A stretch of DNA of 47,669 nucleotides, taken from assembly GCF_025821625.1 (NCBI RefSeq), contig NZ_JACKSH010000181.1:1-47669 (forward strand). The letters are read 5' to 3'. Below are positions 16,350 through 23,901 of the stretch, piece by piece. A program made the position numbers and the translations under genes. The notes beneath the pieces are model-generated. The model did not search any database and had not been told where the DNA came from. It was given only the letters and a program-made list of their open reading frames with translations. Origin of the DNA: Mycolicibacterium pyrenivorans. GTDB lineage: Bacteria > Actinomycetota > Actinomycetes > Mycobacteriales > Mycobacteriaceae. Positions within the stretch are counted from its first letter, which is position 1. Each line of letters opens with the position of its first letter.

Positions 16350-16377
16350 TCCTCGACTAGAACACGTTCGGAGTTCG

Positions 16378-16941
16378 TCACGGTGGAGCGGGGCCGACGA
16401 GGAGGTCGCGGATCACCGGCCGGGCCCACCGGATTAGTTCGTCGTGGTTCATCGCCTTCGCCGCCGGGGCTTCCAGGACGTAGCGCGTCGTCGCCATCCC
16501 CAGTACCAACGAACCGATCAGGGCCGCCCTGGGTCCGGGGTGATCGCGGGCCACGGCGGCGATGGTGGGCGCCACTTGCGTCGCGAACACCTGACGCATG
16601 GTCGCTGCCGCGGTGGAACTCGTCATCGCCGCGCGGAGCAGTGCGACGAACGTGGTGTCTGCCTCCCAGACGGCGAAGAACCGTTCCAGCAGGGCATCGG
16701 CCATGTCGTCGGGGCAGCGGCCGGTCAGGTCCGGCAGATGGATGGTGAACTCGGCGGCGGCCGCGAACAACTGCTGCTTGCTGCCGAAGTATCGGATGAC
16801 GAGCGCGGGATCAACGCCGACGTCGCCGGCGATCGCGCGCAGCGTGGTCCGCTCGTAGCCGCCACTCCCGAACCGACGGCGCGCGGCCGCCAGGATGTCC
16901 GCCCGGGTTCCCTCGGCATTACGCGCGCGTGTGCGGACCAT
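16378..16941 (-). CDS. TetR family regulator
   Basis: A 187-residue repressor-type protein. The N-terminal helix-turn-helix is TRADILAAARRRFGSGGYERTTLRAIAGDVGVDPALVIRYFGSKQQLF in standard TetR form. The C-terminal ligand domain has FAVWEADTTFVALLRAAMTS and a terminal VLEAPAAKAMNHDELIRWARPVI region as in a common actinobacterial subgroup. ATG at 16941 is preferred; a GTG at 16959 also keeps the frame open but lies inside the operator. It is divergent from a FAD monooxygenase gene, and two near-identical palindromes between them are its likely binding sites, for repression of itself and of the monooxygenase. Confidence 0.88.
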   Translation of the reverse strand: MVRTRARNAEGTRADILAAARRRFGSGGYERTTLRAIAGDVGVDPALVIRYFGSKQQLFAAAAEFTIHLPDLTGRCPDDMADALLERFFAVWEADTTFVALLRAAMTSSTAAATMRQVFATQVAPTIAAVARDHPGPRAALIGSLVLGMATTRYVLEAPAAKAMNHDELIRWARPVIRDLLVGPAPP

Positions 16942-16950
16942 GCGGTCAGC

Positions 16951-16972
16951 ATAAGTCACCGGGTGTTGACAT
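16951..16972. promoter_or_regulatory. TetR operator copy 1
   Basis: A 22-bp element, ataagtcaccgggtgttgac then at, that matches copy 2 (16994-17015) at 19 of 22 positions. It contains the arms AAGTCA and TGACAT around an 8-bp spacer. It lies 10 bp upstream of the TetR ATG and overlaps the alternative GTG start, so it is placed for autorepression. Confidence 0.7.
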
Positions 16973-16993
16973 CGTCTCGAACCCGCGTATCTT

Positions 16994-17015
16994 ATAAGTC
17001 ACCAGATGTTGACTT
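16994..17015. promoter_or_regulatory. TetR operator copy 2
   Basis: A 22-bp element with perfect arms AAGTCA (16996-17001) and TGACTT (17010-17015) around an 8-bp spacer. Its start is 43 bp from the start of copy 1, about four helical turns. It ends 18 bp before the monooxygenase ATG, so binding would block that promoter or transcript. Confidence 0.75.
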
Positions 17016-17033
17016 AGTGGTGAGGAGCCCGCG

Positions 17034-18494
17034 ATGGTCCAGTCCCCGGAAGTGCCCGTCCTGATCGTCGGTGCCGGACCCACCGGCCTGACCGCGGCGC
17101 TGGAACTCTCCCGCCTCGGAGTCGCGGTGCGAATCGTCGACCGCGCCGCGCGGCCGTCGTCTGAGTCCCGCGCCCTGGCAGTCCAGGCGCGCACCCTGGA
17201 GTTGCTCCGCGTCCGCGGTGTCGGCGAGGGGATGCTCGCGTTGGGAAACCGGGCGAACTCTGCCGCGTTGTATGCCGGGGGACACAAACTCGCGCCTATC
17301 GAATTGCAGCGGATGCCAAGCGAATTCAACTTCATCCTGATGCTTGCGCAGTCCGAGACCGAACGCCTTCTCACCGAACAGCTGACTCGGCAGGGCGTCA
17401 AGGTGGAACGCGGCGTCGAAGTGCTCTCGGTACGTCGTGCGGGCCCGGAGCAGCCCGTCGAGGTGACGCTGCGCAGCGGCGACGGTCCCGAGGAGGTGCT
17501 CACCGCGTCGTACCTGATCGCAGCCGACGGTCCGCACAGCACCCTACGCAAGGCGCTGGGTGTGGCGTTTCCCGGACGCACACTCCCCCACAACTACGTG
17601 CTCGCCGACCTGCACATCGACGGCGACGTCCCGCAGGATCAGGTTTCGATCTTCCTGGCCGGGGGCGGATTCATCGCTGTCTTCCCGATGGGGCACCGCA
17701 GGTTTCGGCTCATGGCGACCGATCCCGACAAGATCATCGGCGACGACGGAGAGCCGACCGTCGCGCAGATCCAGTTCCTCTACGACCGGGCCGCGCACAT
17801 CCCTGCGCGGTTGCACACACCCAACTGGAGTTCGCGGTTCCGCATCAACAGTCGGCACGTGCGCGCCCTGAGATCGGGCCGGGTGTTCTTCGGTGGCGAC
17901 GCCGCCCACGTCCACAGTCCGGCCGGTGGGCAGGGCATGAATCTCGGCATCCAGGACATGATCAACCTCTCCTGGAAGCTCGCCATGGTGCTCGACGGAC
18001 GGGCGATGCCGGAATTGCTCGACACCTACGATTCCGAGCGGCTCCCCGTCATCCGCCGGCTCATCCGCTTCACTGAGATCGGCACGAGAATTTTCAATTC
18101 CACCAATCCCGTGGTGCACGCGGTGCGGATCCGGATGGCTCCGAGGGCACTCTCCCGTGACCGGGTCCAGAATGCCGCCGCGTCGATGTTCGGCCAGCTT
18201 TCCGCCGGTTACCGCGACGCCCCGTTCGCCGAAAACGGCGGCGGTGTCGGCGAACTCCGCGCAGGCGAGCGAGTGCCCGATGTCGGAGGGTTGTACGACG
18301 CGCTCGACCTGTCGGGGCTGACGCTGTTTGTCGGCGACGAGTCTGAAGCGGTCGTCGAGTTGGGGCGCACCTGGGAAGGTGTCGTCACGGTCCGAGAGGG
18401 TTTGTCCAGGCGCCTGGCACGTGGCTGCTGGTGCGCCCCGACGCCTACCTCGCCGCCGCGGGTGTCGATCCTGTCCGGTTGGACCGGTGGCTGA
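17034..18494 (+). CDS. FAD-dependent aromatic-type monooxygenase with 3' frameshift
   Basis: A 486-residue class A flavoprotein hydroxylase (PHBH/PheA-like). It has the FAD-binding GAGPTG at residues 13-18, the DG motif at 165-166 (AADGPHST) and the GD motif at 288-289 (FFGGDAAHVHSPAGGQG). The last ~30 codons after VTVREGL read as LSRRLARGCWCAPTP. In the next frame the same bases encode VQAPGTWLLVRPDAYLAAAG, then RWLNRWFVKPAARAH and a stop at 18530-18532, which is the normal C-terminal thioredoxin-like ending of this family. Loss of one G near 18401-18406 explains the change. The core enzyme is intact, so activity may remain, or this is a recent pseudogene or a sequencing error. Its promoter holds a TetR operator. 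Confidence 0.85.
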   Translation: MVQSPEVPVLIVGAGPTGLTAALELSRLGVAVRIVDRAARPSSESRALAVQARTLELLRVRGVGEGMLALGNRANSAALYAGGHKLAPIELQRMPSEFNFILMLAQSETERLLTEQLTRQGVKVERGVEVLSVRRAGPEQPVEVTLRSGDGPEEVLTASYLIAADGPHSTLRKALGVAFPGRTLPHNYVLADLHIDGDVPQDQVSIFLAGGGFIAVFPMGHRRFRLMATDPDKIIGDDGEPTVAQIQFLYDRAAHIPARLHTPNWSSRFRINSRHVRALRSGRVFFGGDAAHVHSPAGGQGMNLGIQDMINLSWKLAMVLDGRAMPELLDTYDSERLPVIRRLIRFTEIGTRIFNSTNPVVHAVRIRMAPRALSRDRVQNAAASMFGQLSAGYRDAPFAENGGGVGELRAGERVPDVGGLYDALDLSGLTLFVGDESEAVVELGRTWEGVVTVREGLSRRLARGCWCAPTPTSPPRVSILSGWTGG

Positions 18495-18570
18495 ATAGGT
18501 GGTTCGTCAAGCCGGCGGCGCGAGCCCACTGAATTCACTTGTGCCACTGTGATTTCCCTGGTTGTGGGTT

Positions 18571-19237
18571 TCGGAGGCTCAGCGCAACCACGACGCGCTC
18601 GTCGCGATGGGACAGATGGCGTTGGCGTCTGGAGATCTCGGAAGACACAACGGGCTACCCGTCACCGTGATCGCCACCGCGACGGTGCAAGACCTCGAGA
18701 AGGGTGCGGGGCTGGCGGTCACCGGCGGCGGCACCCGGCTACCGATCCCGACGCTGATCCGGATGGCCGCCCGTGCCTACCACTACCTCCACATCTACGA
18801 CAAGCACACCAGCGAGTCGCTGTATCTGGGCCGCACGAAGCGGTTGGCGTCAGCCGCGCAGCGGATCGTGCTCCATGCCCGGGACCGGGGCTGGGCCGCA
18901 CGAAGCGGTTGGCGTCAGCCGCGCAGCGGATCGTGCTCCATGCCCGGGACCGGGGTTGCACGCGACCAGGCTGCACCGCGCCGGGCTAGTGGTGCCAGGC
19001 TCATCATGCGGTCACCGATTGGAGGAACGACGGCCACACCAACATCGACGAACTCACCTTCGCCTGCGGACCCGACAACCGGCTCATCGAGAAAACCGGC
19101 TGGACCACCCGCAAACGCCCCGACGGCCGCACCGAATGGCTCTCCCACCACCAGCGCTCGACCGAGGCCTGCGACGAGTCAACAACTACCACCACCCCGA
19201 GCGCTACCTACTCCCCGAAGACGACGAGGGTCCATGA
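18571..19237 (+). pseudogene. Decayed DUF222/HNH endonuclease (13E12 repeat family)
   Basis: The translation in pieces matches the C-terminal half of mycobacterial DUF222-HNH proteins: EAQRNHDALVAMG, ASGDLGRHNGLPVTVI, IYDKHTSESLYLGRTKRLAS, then CTRPGCTAPG, WCQAHHAVTDW (HNH core), LTFACGPDNRLIEKTGWTTR and VNNYHHPERYLLPEDD before a stop at 19235-19237. The 5' half (DUF222) is absent. A 65-bp tandem duplication at 18826-18955 shifts the frame, TAG at 18987-18989 replaces the Tyr codon of the APGYWC motif, and an extra base near 19141 shifts the frame again. Multiple lesions mean it is dead. Copies of this family are numerous in mycobacteria and behave like a spreading repeat. Confidence 0.88.
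18826..18955. repeat. 65-bp tandem duplication inside the HNH pseudogene
   Basis: Bases 18826-18890 and 18891-18955 are identical 65-bp copies, each starting ctgggccgcacgaagcgg and ending gggaccgggg. The duplication falls at the RTKRLASAAQRIVLHARDRG segment before the zinc/HNH region. Since 65 is not divisible by three, it breaks the frame. Perfect identity suggests it is recent. Confidence 0.95.
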
Positions 19238-19268
19238 GAGCGGTTGCGGGACAACAGGGTACGGCTCT

Positions 19269-19276
19269 CTGTCGAC
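19269..19276. promoter_or_regulatory. Half-site of the GntR operator upstream of gntR
   Basis: CTGTCGAC at 19269-19276 repeats the left arm of the palindrome found in front of the amidase (20043-20059). It lies 33 bp upstream of the GntR start. Shared sequence suggests the regulator also binds its own promoter. A single 8-mer match is weak evidence by itself. Confidence 0.35.
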
Positions 19277-19308
19277 GGGGCGTGCAATAGTTCCTACCAT
19301 GGTGACCC

Positions 19309-20004
19309 ATGGCCGCGCCGAGTGACGACCCGTCGCGCCTTCCGTTGCCCGCGACCCTGGTCGAAGTAGCGAGCCACCGGCTGCGGGACGCCATCCTCAG
19401 CGGGGACCTCGCTCCTGGCGACAAGATCGTCGAAGAGCAGCTGTGCGGCGACTTCGGGATCAGCAGGGCGCCGCTGCGTGAGGCGCTGCGGCTGCTCGCG
19501 CAGCAGGGCCTGGTCGAACACCTCCCCCGGCGCGGATCGCGGGTGACCGAATGGTCGCCGACCGACATCCTGCAGCTGTTCGGGCTCCGTCACGTCCTCG
19601 AACGGCACGCCATCGAAACCGCACTGCCGCTTCCCGATCCCGGGCATGCCCTCGAGCCCGTACGCGCCGCACTCGAACGGATGGACGCCGCCCGGGACGC
19701 CCTCGAGCGCGACGACGCCCACCGGGCCTTTCACGCCGCGGTCGTGGGACTGGCCGCCAACCGCCAGCTGGACATCACGCTGGAACCGATCCTGCTCAAA
19801 CTGCAGCTCCCGATGGCCAAGAACCTGCGCGAGGAGGCCCGTCACCGCGAAGGCGGTGACGGCATCGAACGGCACAAGGCGATCCTGTCGGCCCTGGAGC
19901 GCAACGATCCCGCCGTGGTCGTCGAGGCGCTGCGCGACCACGGCCACCTGCACTACCTCGGGTTGGAGCCCGGGGCCGCGGCCGGTCCGGCGGCCGAGCG
20001 CTAA
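19309..20004 (+). CDS. GntR family regulator, FCD (FadR/VanR-type) subgroup
   Basis: A 231-residue regulator. The N-terminal winged helix is LRDAILSGDLAPGDKIVEEQ then GISRAPLREALRLLAQQGLVEHLPRRGSRV, the GntR signature. The C-terminal FCD ligand domain starts at about residue 90 (LFGLRHVLERHAIETAL). It carries AFHAAVVGLAANRQL and ERHKAILSALERNDP, in which His residues can bind a metal that senses carboxylate effectors. It is the first gene of a run with the amidase, cysteine hydrolase and permease genes. The palindrome in front of the amidase is its probable operator, and the ligand may be biuret, allophanate or a related compound. Confidence 0.88.
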   Translation: MAAPSDDPSRLPLPATLVEVASHRLRDAILSGDLAPGDKIVEEQLCGDFGISRAPLREALRLLAQQGLVEHLPRRGSRVTEWSPTDILQLFGLRHVLERHAIETALPLPDPGHALEPVRAALERMDAARDALERDDAHRAFHAAVVGLAANRQLDITLEPILLKLQLPMAKNLREEARHREGGDGIERHKAILSALERNDPAVVVEALRDHGHLHYLGLEPGAAAGPAAER

Positions 20005-20042
20005 CACAAACGACACACGGCGGACCCGAGTTCGCCATCATT

Positions 20043-20059
20043 CTGTCGACAATCGACAG
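20043..20059. promoter_or_regulatory. Probable GntR operator abutting the amidase start
   Basis: CTGTCGA (20043-20049) and TCGACAG (20053-20059) form a perfect inverted repeat around caa. It ends only 2 bp before the amidase ATG at 20062. No Shine-Dalgarno sequence fits between them, so the amidase mRNA may be leaderless or the real start may lie downstream. A bound GntR protein here would block transcription start directly. Confidence 0.65.
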
Positions 20060-20061
20060 TT

Positions 20062-21480
20062 ATGGTCGACGCCCTCCGTTCCAGCGGACCCTCCATCGGG
20101 CCCTCCGTCGCCGAGATCCTGGCCTCGCACGCCGGCGGCACAGGCTCGCCCACAAAGACCGCTGCCCGGGTGGCGGACGCGATCGCGGCACGCGGCGACG
20201 ACGGCGTCTGGCTGTCCACGGTTCCCCGCGATCAACTGATCGCCGCGGCCGAGGCCATCGAGAAGCGGCCGGGTGCCCGCACGCTGCCGCTCTACGGGGT
20301 GCCGTTCGGCGTCAAGGACAGCATCGACGTCGAAGGTGTCCCCACCACCCTGTCGTGCCCGGACTACGCCTATCTCGCGACATCCACCGCCCCCGCGGTA
20401 CAGAAGCTCCTCGACGCCGGTGCCCTCTATGTCGGCAAGACCAGCCTCGATCAGTTCGCGACCGGACTGAACGGAACCCGCACGCCCCACACCATCCCGC
20501 GCAGCGTCTACGGCCACGAGATGATCTCGGGCGGCTCGAGTTCCGGCTCGGCGCTGGCGGTGGCGCTCGGGCAGGTACCGTTCGCCGTCGCCACCGACAC
20601 CGCCGGATCCGGACGGGTGCCCGCCGCGCTCAACGGCGTCGTCGGCTTCAAGCCGTCACGCGGGCTGATCAGCACCGTCGGCCTGGTTCCCGCCTGCAAA
20701 TCGCTCGACTGCATCAGCGTGATGGCAGGCTCGATCGACGACGTCGACCGCGTGCTCGACGTGATGGCAGGCCGCGACGACGACGACCCCTGGTCGCGCG
20801 AGCGCGGTCCCCGCTACTCCGGCGCTCCGATCAGGGTCGGGTTGCCGCCCGAGTCCGAGCTGGAATTCTTCGGCGACGGCGAGATGCGGCGCGCGCACCT
20901 GGCGTTCCGGGAGCATCTCGCGCGCGCCGCGACGATCGTCGACGTCTCGCTGGAGCCGTTCCTTGCCGCGGGAGCACTGCTCTACCAGGGGCCGTGGGTG
21001 GCCGAGCGGCTCGTCGAGTTCGGCGATTTTCTTGCCGCGCAACCGGACTCGATTCATCCCGTGGTGCGCGAGATCCTCTCGAGCGGACACCGGTACACCG
21101 CCGTCGACGCGTTCGCGGCACTGCAGACGCTGCAGGAGCTCAAGGCCGCCGTCGGCCGTGTTTGGCGACACATGGACGTGCTGGTGGTACCGACCATCGG
21201 CACCACGTTCACCGTCGACGAGGTCCTGGCCGCACCCATCGACTGCAACACGATGCTGGGCCACTACACGCACTTCGGGAATCTCCTCGACCTGCTGGGC
21301 GCCGCGATTCCCCTCGGCGTGACCGCCGATGGTCGCCCCTGCAGCGCCATGTTGCTCGGCCGGGCGCTCAGCGACGACATCGTGCTGCAGCTCGCCGCGC
21401 AGCTGCTCGACGAACCGCGAAGGCATGCCGGGCTCACATCACCTGCCACCGTCTCGATCGCCGCCGAGGAGCACCTGTGA
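20062..21480 (+). CDS. Allophanate hydrolase, amidase domain only (AtzF-like)
   Basis: A 472-residue amidase-signature enzyme. The Ser-cisSer-Lys triad is present as Lys85 (GVKDSID), the SGGSSSGSA loop (159-161) and Ser183 (DTAGSGRVPA). The context ATGLNGTRTP, TDTAGSGRVPAALNGVVG and GLVPACKSLDC is that of allophanate hydrolase, which splits allophanate into ammonia and N-carboxycarbamate. Characterised AtzF-type enzymes (about 600 residues) have a C-terminal domain that helps the second step; here the protein stops at the end of the amidase domain. Its stop overlaps the GTG start of the cysteine hydrolase by 4 bp, so both are translated together. The pair would convert biuret to ammonia and CO2. 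Confidence 0.82.
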   Translation: MVDALRSSGPSIGPSVAEILASHAGGTGSPTKTAARVADAIAARGDDGVWLSTVPRDQLIAAAEAIEKRPGARTLPLYGVPFGVKDSIDVEGVPTTLSCPDYAYLATSTAPAVQKLLDAGALYVGKTSLDQFATGLNGTRTPHTIPRSVYGHEMISGGSSSGSALAVALGQVPFAVATDTAGSGRVPAALNGVVGFKPSRGLISTVGLVPACKSLDCISVMAGSIDDVDRVLDVMAGRDDDDPWSRERGPRYSGAPIRVGLPPESELEFFGDGEMRRAHLAFREHLARAATIVDVSLEPFLAAGALLYQGPWVAERLVEFGDFLAAQPDSIHPVVREILSSGHRYTAVDAFAALQTLQELKAAVGRVWRHMDVLVVPTIGTTFTVDEVLAAPIDCNTMLGHYTHFGNLLDLLGAAIPLGVTADGRPCSAMLLGRALSDDIVLQLAAQLLDEPRRHAGLTSPATVSIAAEEHL

Positions 21481-22178
21481 CACTGACCATCGACGTACCC
21501 GCCGAGCCGTCTGCGTTCCCGATCGTCGCGGGCAGGACCGCGCTCATCGTGATCGACATGCAACGAGATTTCCTGCTGCCCGGCGGGTTCGGCGAGAGCC
21601 TCGGCAACGACGTCAACCAGCTGCTCAAGGTGGTCCCGCCGCTGGCCGCCCTCATCGCCGCTGCCCGTGCGGCGGGCGTCATGGTCATCCACACCCGCGA
21701 AGGCCATCAGCCCGATCTCGCCGACTGCCCGCCCGCCAAGCTCAATCGGGGAGCGCCCTCGAAGCGCATCGGCGACCAGGGAAAGTACGGCCGCATCCTG
21801 ATCCGGGGCGAGTACGGCCACGACATCGTCGACGAACTCGCCCCGATCGACGGCGAGGTCGTCATCGACAAGCCGGGCAAGGGCGCGTTCTACGCCACCG
21901 AGCTGTCCGAGGTCCTCACAAGCGCGGGTATCACCCAGCTGCTGGTCACGGGCGTCACCACCGAGGTGTGTGTGCACACCACCACCCGCGAGGCCAACGA
22001 CCGCGGATACGAATGCCTCGTCGTATCCGATTGTGTCGGTTCGTATTTCCCGGAGTTTCAGCGCATCGGGCTGGAGATGATCAAGGCGCAGGGCGGCATC
22101 TTCGGGTGGGTCGCCGACACCGCGGCGGTCATCCCGGCGCTCGGTCGCCTCACCACCACCCCCGTCCAGGCAGTCTGA
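21477..22178 (+). CDS. Isochorismatase-superfamily cysteine hydrolase, probable biuret hydrolase
   Basis: A 233-residue cysteine hydrolase. The catalytic triad is Asp27 (VIDMQRDF), Lys132 (DKPGKGAF) and Cys165 (GVTTEVCVHTT). Gln205 in IKAQGGIFG lies 40 residues after the Cys, the same Cys-Gln spacing and Lys-Cys spacing (33) that I recall for rhizobial biuret hydrolase BiuH, where the Gln helps bind biuret. HTREGHQPDLADCP and REANDRGYECL are also BiuH-like. The enzyme would hydrolyse biuret to allophanate and ammonia. The GTG start overlaps the amidase stop (GTGA). Ureidoacrylate or other amide substrates are the alternatives. Confidence 0.72.
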   Translation: MTLTIDVPAEPSAFPIVAGRTALIVIDMQRDFLLPGGFGESLGNDVNQLLKVVPPLAALIAAARAAGVMVIHTREGHQPDLADCPPAKLNRGAPSKRIGDQGKYGRILIRGEYGHDIVDELAPIDGEVVIDKPGKGAFYATELSEVLTSAGITQLLVTGVTTEVCVHTTTREANDRGYECLVVSDCVGSYFPEFQRIGLEMIKAQGGIFGWVADTAAVIPALGRLTTTPVQAV

Positions 22179-22189
22179 GAGAGGATCCG

Positions 22190-23794
22190 ATGAGCACCGA
22201 CGTCACCAATCCGCCCGCCACTCCCCCGACCGAACCGTCGGTCGACAAGCCGGTCGCCGTCCCGTGGTGGACCCGAGGGGACACCAACGCATTCTTCGGC
22301 CTCGGCTTCAACATCCTGGTCAACGTCCTGACGCTGACCGGCCTGATGATCGGTGTCATCGCCGTCCCCGCAGGCGACGTCCTGGGCACCGTGCTGCCCG
22401 CGCTGGGCGTCGCGCTCATCCTCGGCAACCTGTACTACACGTTCCTGGCGCGGCGACTCGCCCGGCGGGAGAACCGATCTGACGTCACCGCGCTGCCGTA
22501 CGGCCCCAGCGTGCCGCACCTGTTCATCGTGATCTTCGTGGTGATGCTCCCCGTCTACCTCAATACCGACGACCCGATCCAGGCATGGCAGGCGGGATTG
22601 GCGTGGGCGTTCCTGATCGGCGTGATCGTCATGATCGGGGCGTTCGTCGGGCCCTACATCCGCAAGCTGACTCCCCGCGCGGCGATGCTGGGCACGCTGG
22701 CCGGGATCTCGATCACCTTCATCTCGATGCGGCCCGCCGCCCAGATGTGGGAAGCGGCGTGGATCGGGCTGCCCGTGCTGGCCATCATCCTGATCGGCTT
22801 CTTCACCAACGTGAAGATTCCCGGCGGCATCCCGATCGGGCTGCTGGCCCTGCTGGTCGGCACCGCGATCGGGTGGGCCGGCGGATACATGTCGGCGCCC
22901 GACGTCGGACAGGCGGTCAGCGACATCGCGATCGGCATCCCGGATCTGCGGATCGACCTGCTGTTCAACGGATTGTCGGATCTCGCACCGCTTCTCGGGA
23001 CGGCGATCCCGCTCGGTGTCTACAACTTCACCGAGGCGATGAGCAACGTCGAGAGCGCCGCCGCCGCGGGGGACAACTTCAACCTGCGCAGCGTGCTCCT
23101 CGCCGACGGGGCGGGCGCGGTGATCGGTTCGGCGTTCGGGTCGCCGTTCCCGCCCGCGGTGTACATCGGGCACCCCGGATGGAAGGACGCGGGCGGGCGC
23201 GCCGGCTACTCCTTGGCCAGCGGCGTCGTCATCGGGATTCTCTGTTTCGTCGGGCTTTTCGGCGTGCTCGACGCGTTGTTGCCGGTACCCGCGATCGTGC
23301 CGATCCTCCTCTACATCGGCCTGCTGATCGGGGCGCAGGCATTCCAGGCGGTGCCGCGGTTGCATGCCGTCGCGGTGGTGGCGGCGATCCTGCCCAATCT
23401 CGCGCAGTGGGCGCACGGTCTGATCGACAACGCGCTCAACGCGGCGGGCACCTCGGCGGCCGAGGTGACCGTGGAGGCCCTCAACGGCGCAGGGGTGGTC
23501 TACGACGGGCTGAAGACGCTGGGCGAGGGCGCCGTGCTGGTCGGCCTGATCCTGGGCACGATGGTGACCTTCATCCTGGAGAAGAAGTTCCTCTACGCCG
23601 CGATCGCCTCGGCGGTCGGCGCGGTGCTGTCGTTCATCGGCCTCATCCACGCACCGGAGGTGGCATGGGCCGCCAGCCCGCAGGTGGCGCTCGGGTATGT
23701 GTTCTTCGGTGCGGTCTGTGTCGCCTTCTGGTTCCTGCCGGGCGCCAAGGATCCGGTCGAGGTCGACGAGGCCGACGTCGTGGCCGGGCACTGA
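22190..23794 (+). CDS. NCS2/SLC23-like permease (xanthine/uracil permease superfamily)
   Basis: A 534-residue polytopic membrane protein with about 12-14 predicted helices. The N-terminal tail (PWWTRGDTNAFFGLGFNILVNVLTLTG), RRENRSDVTALPYGPSVPHLF, and the later NFTEAMSNVESAAAAGDNFNLRSVLLADGAGAVIGSAFGSPFPPAVYIGHPGWKDAG segments are those of a distinct NCS2-related group; the second contains the substrate-site Glu (FTEAM). It starts 11 bp after the cysteine hydrolase, with an AGAGAGGA Shine-Dalgarno sequence. Position as last gene of the operon suggests uptake of the amide substrate (for example biuret), although relatives carry nucleobases. Confidence 0.82.
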   Translation: MSTDVTNPPATPPTEPSVDKPVAVPWWTRGDTNAFFGLGFNILVNVLTLTGLMIGVIAVPAGDVLGTVLPALGVALILGNLYYTFLARRLARRENRSDVTALPYGPSVPHLFIVIFVVMLPVYLNTDDPIQAWQAGLAWAFLIGVIVMIGAFVGPYIRKLTPRAAMLGTLAGISITFISMRPAAQMWEAAWIGLPVLAIILIGFFTNVKIPGGIPIGLLALLVGTAIGWAGGYMSAPDVGQAVSDIAIGIPDLRIDLLFNGLSDLAPLLGTAIPLGVYNFTEAMSNVESAAAAGDNFNLRSVLLADGAGAVIGSAFGSPFPPAVYIGHPGWKDAGGRAGYSLASGVVIGILCFVGLFGVLDALLPVPAIVPILLYIGLLIGAQAFQAVPRLHAVAVVAAILPNLAQWAHGLIDNALNAAGTSAAEVTVEALNGAGVVYDGLKTLGEGAVLVGLILGTMVTFILEKKFLYAAIASAVGAVLSFIGLIHAPEVAWAASPQVALGYVFFGAVCVAFWFLPGAKDPVEVDEADVVAGH

Positions 23795-23860
23795 GGCGGT
23801 CGCCGCGGCCACGAGGCGCCCGTCACACCTGGTCGCATCGGTGTCTTAGCTAACCTATCT

Positions 23861-23884
23861 TTTCGTGGTCGTTTGTCTACGAAA
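23861..23884. promoter_or_regulatory. Probable TetR operator upstream of the 23902 regulator
   Basis: TTTCGT (23861-23866) and ACGAAA (23879-23884) form an inverted repeat around a 12-bp spacer, extended by a further matched position on each side. It ends 17 bp before the GTG start of the TetR gene. The position suits autoregulation of this TetR gene and the membrane-protein operon behind it. Confidence 0.5.
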
Positions 23885-23901
23885 TCGGTTACCGTCGATC
23901 C

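Noticed and set aside
23850..23860. TTAGCTAACCTAT upstream of the second TetR gene, which looks like part of an IdeR box
   Set aside because: Only one half-site matches; the left half is 3 of 10 to consensus. No iron gene is beside it.
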